Assembly: GCF_000711245.1 (NCBI RefSeq)
Contig: NZ_JOMH01000001.1
Span: forward strand, 2,846,830-2,910,829
DNA: 64,000 nt
From: Polycyclovorans algicola TG408
GTDB taxonomy: Bacteria; Pseudomonadota; Gammaproteobacteria; Nevskiales; Nevskiaceae
Direction: 5' to 3'
Part shown: positions 60,954-64,000 of the stretch, piece by piece
Position numbering within the stretch: the stretch's first letter is position 1
How the letters are laid out: each line of letters begins with the position of its first letter
Notes under the pieces: model-generated
Databases searched by the model: none
Seen by the model: the letters and a program-made list of their open reading frames with translations, nothing else
What the model was told of the DNA's origin: nothing
Position numbers and translations under genes: made by a program

Positions 60954-62486
60954 TTACTCGACCGCCGGCGCGCCGGGCGTCGGGTGGTTGAGGTAGGGGA
61001 AGCCGGGCAGAAAGTCGTCGATGGTGAACAGCGCGCCGTCATTGACCACGGCACCAGCGTTGACGACCGCAGGCGCATCGCCCGACAGGTCACAGGTTTG
61101 CAGCTCGTTCTGATTCTCGGCGGTGATCGCGCCCATCACCACGTTGAGGGCGATGTCCGTCACGTCTTCCAGCGGACGACGACCGTTGGGGAAGCCGGCC
61201 AAGTCGCAGCCGAGGAAACCCAGATCGCTCTGCATTGCGGCGGGCGTCACGTCGATTGCGGTGTTGAGCCGCAGCATTTCGCCAGCACCACCACCTGCGG
61301 GCTGGTTCAATCCGGGCACCCCGGTGACAAACGCTGGGAGCAGGTCGGTCGTTCTCGGCGTGGCGGGTACCGCGTTGCCTTCGCCGCCAAAGAACAGGAT
61401 ATCGATCAACACCGGCAAGGTCGGATACAACACATACGCGCCAAAGTTATCGACGTCATTCGACGGCTCGCTGGTGTTGAACAGGTCCTTGTCCGGCAGG
61501 CCAATCACCACTTCGTTGACCAGCGGTGAGCCCAGGCGCGACACCTGGCTCCACGCACCACCGACCACTTCGGGCCCGGTGTTGCCAGCCATGCCGCCGG
61601 AAGTGTCGGTGCGCTGCGGCTCGGGGTTGAGCACGCGCGCCTGACGCAGACTGGCCGTGGTCCAGCCGCCGATGACGGGTTCTTCGCCTTCGGTCAGGCA
61701 GCTAATCGGCACTTCCAGCGCAATCGAGGTGATGTTTTTGTCATCGACAATGTTCAGGTTGCGCTGACGTTCACCGAGCGGGTTGAGGTTAACGAGGTCA
61801 AACACCTGCCCGAGGTTGATCGGAAAGCCTTCCTTGCGCTGACCGACAAACACTTTGCCATCGGTCGCGCAGCCGGGAATGCTGATCGGGAAGATGTGGT
61901 TGCCCGCATAAGTCGGGTAGTCGGGGATCGACTTGCCGCCGATGTTGTCCGTCGGCTTCACGAAATCACCGCCGTCGGCGTTGGTGGCCATGCTGCGGTC
62001 ACCGCTGCGACGATCACCGCGGGTCACGCTGACCTCGTAGGTTTCGATGAGGTTGGAGTTGCCGCTGTCGGCCACCCCAGGACCAATGCCGCCAATGTTA
62101 CGCAGCGGCACGGCGACCGGCGCGCCATCGGGGCCGATGTTCAGCGATGCACCCGCCAGCGTGTTGGTAAAGCGAAAGCCGAAGGTGATGTCTTCAACCG
62201 CATCGCCGTCGTTGTCGATGTGAATTTCGTATAACGCGTTGGGGTCCAGCGCGAAATAGTTGGGGCCGCCGTAAGCGTCCTGCAGCGGCAGGTAATTGGC
62301 GATGAGGGTCACAAAGCCTTCACGGCCTTCCTCATAACTGCGAAACATGTAGAAATCGGTGCCGTCGACTTTGGGCGACGTGGTGATAAACGGCGCTTCG
62401 CGGTGGCTTGACGCCAGCGCGGGCGCGCTGAAAGCGGTGGCCAGTGCCACGGCAAGCGCGGTCTGGGTCATGATTTTTTTCGACAT
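60954..62486 (-). CDS. Exported DUF4331 protein
   Basis: 510 residues. Signal peptide ends SAPALA. The domain opens with SSHREAPFITTSPKVDGTDFYMF, the family's hallmark, and continues with beta-rich segments (LIANYLPLQDAYGGPNYF, YEIHIDNDGDAVEDITFGF). The C-terminal part includes LVNEVVIGLPDKDLFN, TDLLPAFVTGVPGLNQP and GFPNGRRPLEDVTDIALNVV, all typical. Periplasmic or extracellular; function of the family is not established. Start at the ATG at 62486 with GAGGGG nine bases upstream. Confidence 0.9.
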   Translation of the reverse strand: MSKKIMTQTALAVALATAFSAPALASSHREAPFITTSPKVDGTDFYMFRSYEEGREGFVTLIANYLPLQDAYGGPNYFALDPNALYEIHIDNDGDAVEDITFGFRFTNTLAGASLNIGPDGAPVAVPLRNIGGIGPGVADSGNSNLIETYEVSVTRGDRRSGDRSMATNADGGDFVKPTDNIGGKSIPDYPTYAGNHIFPISIPGCATDGKVFVGQRKEGFPINLGQVFDLVNLNPLGERQRNLNIVDDKNITSIALEVPISCLTEGEEPVIGGWTTASLRQARVLNPEPQRTDTSGGMAGNTGPEVVGGAWSQVSRLGSPLVNEVVIGLPDKDLFNTSEPSNDVDNFGAYVLYPTLPVLIDILFFGGEGNAVPATPRTTDLLPAFVTGVPGLNQPAGGGAGEMLRLNTAIDVTPAAMQSDLGFLGCDLAGFPNGRRPLEDVTDIALNVVMGAITAENQNELQTCDLSGDAPAVVNAGAVVNDGALFTIDDFLPGFPYLNHPTPGAPAVE

Positions 62487-62607
62487 CGACTGATTCCCCT
62501 CGGTGAACAATTGTGGGTGTGCTGCAAATTCGACTTAACGCCAGGTGAAACGTGATGGACGACCAGGTGGATGCAGCCGAGCGGTGAATCTTCTGTGACG
62601 GCCCGGC

Positions 62608-63042
62608 TCAGCGCGCGAGCCGTCGCCAGATCAAAAGCCCATTCACCACCAGGCTTGCCAGTAGCAGTCCGAAGAGCAGCAGCGGCGGCACGCGTATGAC
62701 CGTCGGCGCCTGACCGGCTGCCGCCGCGCCGTCGGCCGACACGTCGAGGTCCGCCATCACCTCATGGCCCAGGCCGTCGTCGGCGATCACCTGCCAGCGA
62801 CCCGCCCGATCTGGCAAAAAGCTGAACGTACCGGCCCCATCAGTCCGGCCCTGTTGCCACAGCGTGTCGTCGGGCGCCACGACGCGCACGTCGGTGTCGG
62901 CCATCGGCTCACCCACGCTGTAGCCAAAGCGCAGGCTCAACGCATCGACATCCGGCAGCGATCGAAACTCGGCGCCATGCCCGTGCGCCATGCCCACAGC
63001 CAACAGCAGCGCAACCCCACCCATGCCGCGATATAGACGCAT
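62608..63042 (-). CDS. Small exported/membrane-anchored protein next to HupE-like gene
   Basis: 144 residues. Signal peptide ends AVGMAHG, then a His-containing start (HGAEFRSLPDVDALSLRFGY) and one beta-sandwich domain (EPMADTDVRVVAPDDTLWQQ, DRAGRWQVIADDGLG) resembling transthyretin/DUF4198-type folds. A C-terminal membrane helix with a basic tail (GLLIWRRLAR) follows. It starts 5 bp after the HupE-like gene. Such small proteins accompany nickel/cobalt uptake systems, so a metal-related role is possible. Confidence 0.7.
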   Translation of the reverse strand: MRLYRGMGGVALLLAVGMAHGHGAEFRSLPDVDALSLRFGYSVGEPMADTDVRVVAPDDTLWQQGRTDGAGTFSFLPDRAGRWQVIADDGLGHEVMADLDVSADGAAAAGQAPTVIRVPPLLLFGLLLASLVVNGLLIWRRLAR

Positions 63043-63047
63043 CAGTT

Positions 63048-64000
63048 TCACCCGATGAAACGTAAATTGAGACTGCGCTCCAGCAGCCAGACCAGCCCCA
63101 TCATCGCGACCAGCAGCGACCCGAAGCCGACCACACCCCACTGATACACCGGCTGCTGCCTGAGTCGGTAGGCCAGCGGCACCCACAGCGCGGCGACGGC
63201 CACCTGCATCCCCTCGACGCCCAGATTGAAGGCCAGCAGCGCGGTGACCAGCATCCATCCTTGCAGACCAAGATCGCCCAGCACGCTGGCATAGCCCGCG
63301 CCGTGGATCAGCCCGAAGCCGAAGGCCACCGTCCACAGGCGACGTCGCACCATTGGCCACAGGTTGTTGAGTGCGGCGAAGACGATGGTTGCGGCCACCA
63401 GGGACTCGGTGAGCCGCGTCGGCACGCGGAGCAGGTCCAGCGACGCGAGGCTCAGCGTCAGCGCGTGGGCGAGCGTGAATGCCGTGACGATGCGCACCAC
63501 CCCCCACCACGCCTGACGGGCATCGCTGGCCGCCTGCCAGCCGCCACGCTCGCGCCAGACCACGGCCGGCAGCAACAGGCCCGCGAGAAACAACAGGTGA
63601 TCGAGCCCAATGGCGATGTGGCGCGCGCCAATGACGAAAAACTGCGCAAACGTCGCCCCGAGACTGGCGCGATCACGGACGTGCGTCAGTGCCCTGCGCT
63701 GCGGCGAGAACACGCCAACGTGCGAGGCATCGTCCCAGTCCAGTTGCAACAGTCCGCGGTGCTGCGGATCCACCTCGAACAGCAGTCCGTAGCGCACCGT
63801 CAGTATCTCAGGGACATTTGCGCAGCGACCCGCGAGGGGCAGGCTGATGCCCGTGCCGTCGGCAAGGTCGGTCACCTGCAGCGGCAGCGCATCCAGCAGG
63901 CAGCGTGCGCCATCGGCTTCAACGGCCAGATGGCCCTGGAGCAGACCAGTGACCTCGTTCTCACGCTGGCGGACCTCACCCCAACGGACACGGCCATCTC
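63048..64000 (-). CDS. HupE/UreJ-like membrane protein, 5' end outside the window
   Basis: The frame is open from the right edge to a stop at 63048, so at least 316 residues are present and the start lies beyond 64000. The N-terminal part seen is a beta-rich extracytoplasmic domain. The C-terminal 190 residues hold about six helices, with GARHIAIGLDHLLFLAGLLL, AFTLAHALTLSLASLDLL and GFGLIHGAGYASVL; the paired HxxxGxDH and HGAG motifs are those of HupE/UreJ_2 proteins thought to carry Ni or Co. The last residues are LNLRFIG. First gene of the leftward group ending with the DUF4331 genes. Confidence 0.8.
   Translation of the reverse strand, partial: DGRVRWGEVRQRENEVTGLLQGHLAVEADGARCLLDALPLQVTDLADGTGISLPLAGRCANVPEILTVRYGLLFEVDPQHRGLLQLDWDDASHVGVFSPQRRALTHVRDRASLGATFAQFFVIGARHIAIGLDHLLFLAGLLLPAVVWRERGGWQAASDARQAWWGVVRIVTAFTLAHALTLSLASLDLLRVPTRLTESLVAATIVFAALNNLWPMVRRRLWTVAFGFGLIHGAGYASVLGDLGLQGWMLVTALLAFNLGVEGMQVAVAALWVPLAYRLRQQPVYQWGVVGFGSLLVAMMGLVWLLERSLNLRFIG

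Noticed and set aside
1..64000. CRISPR arrays, rRNA genes, prophage or a classical defence island
   Set aside because: No regularly spaced repeats, rRNA segments, or phage structural genes were seen. The HNH gene and toxin-antitoxin pair are isolated.

Overview
The window is a GC-rich chromosomal segment with gammaproteobacterial gene order. The evidence is a bamC-slot lipoprotein, dapA, gcvR and bcp in the usual order, plus the epmA/efp/epmB set, lolC-lolD-comEC and a murJ-ribF-ileS block. A DUF1302 outer-membrane protein, a long FadE-type acyl-CoA dehydrogenase, a wax-ester/diacylglycerol acyltransferase and a PHB-depolymerase-like esterase suggest a lipid- or hydrocarbon-using aquatic species, perhaps of the Nevskiales/Solimonadaceae kind. 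That placement is inference from gene content; no rRNA gene is present.

Layout. 0.2-7.4 kb is an HNH endonuclease gene followed by an overlapping leftward operon: hddA-gmhA-hddC (GDP-D,D-heptose synthesis), two glycosyltransferases, a polyprenyl-phosphate sugar transferase and an outer-membrane barrel, so an exopolysaccharide or capsule module. 7.5-11.7 kb is comEC and the Lol lipoprotein exporter. 11.8-16.7 kb holds a nuclease-like gene, an IS5-type insertion sequence and the DUF1302 gene with a structured leader. 17-24.3 kb is a mixed stretch: tRNA-Leu, SDR, two paralogous lipoproteins, MscS channel, esterase, GNAT, DUF3024 and a PemK-type toxin-antitoxin pair. 24.4-31.5 kb holds serine acetyltransferase, SDR, rlmL, an MnmC-oxidase-like protein and an outer-membrane barrel, with two copies of a REP-like repeat. 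31.8-39.8 kb is ileS, ribF, murJ, WS/DGAT and MFS. 40-45.9 kb is a five-gene arsenic operon: arsM, arsS, a TVP38-disulfide-reductase fusion, DUF547 and an exported methyltransferase-like protein. 46-54.5 kb is fadE, ispH, lspA, tRNA-Ser, lipoprotein, dapA, gcvR, bcp and a PIN-PhoH gene. 54.5-60.6 kb is epmA, efp, epmB, a FimX-like c-di-GMP protein, hsp20 and cbpA. 60.6-64 kb is a leftward group: HupE-like (cut by the right edge), a small exported protein, a DUF4331 protein and a lipoprotein.

The most striking pattern is that four mobile or foldback elements of three kinds each sit exactly in the TA of a stop codon of a rightward gene. These are the IS at 12529-13851, two 48-53 bp hairpins at 31445 and 45850, and a 159 bp foldback at 53978. 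Each is bounded by TA on both sides, and removing the element plus one TA restores a stop codon at the same place. The second notable region is the arsenic operon with its membrane-reductase fusion and exported methyltransferase-like protein.
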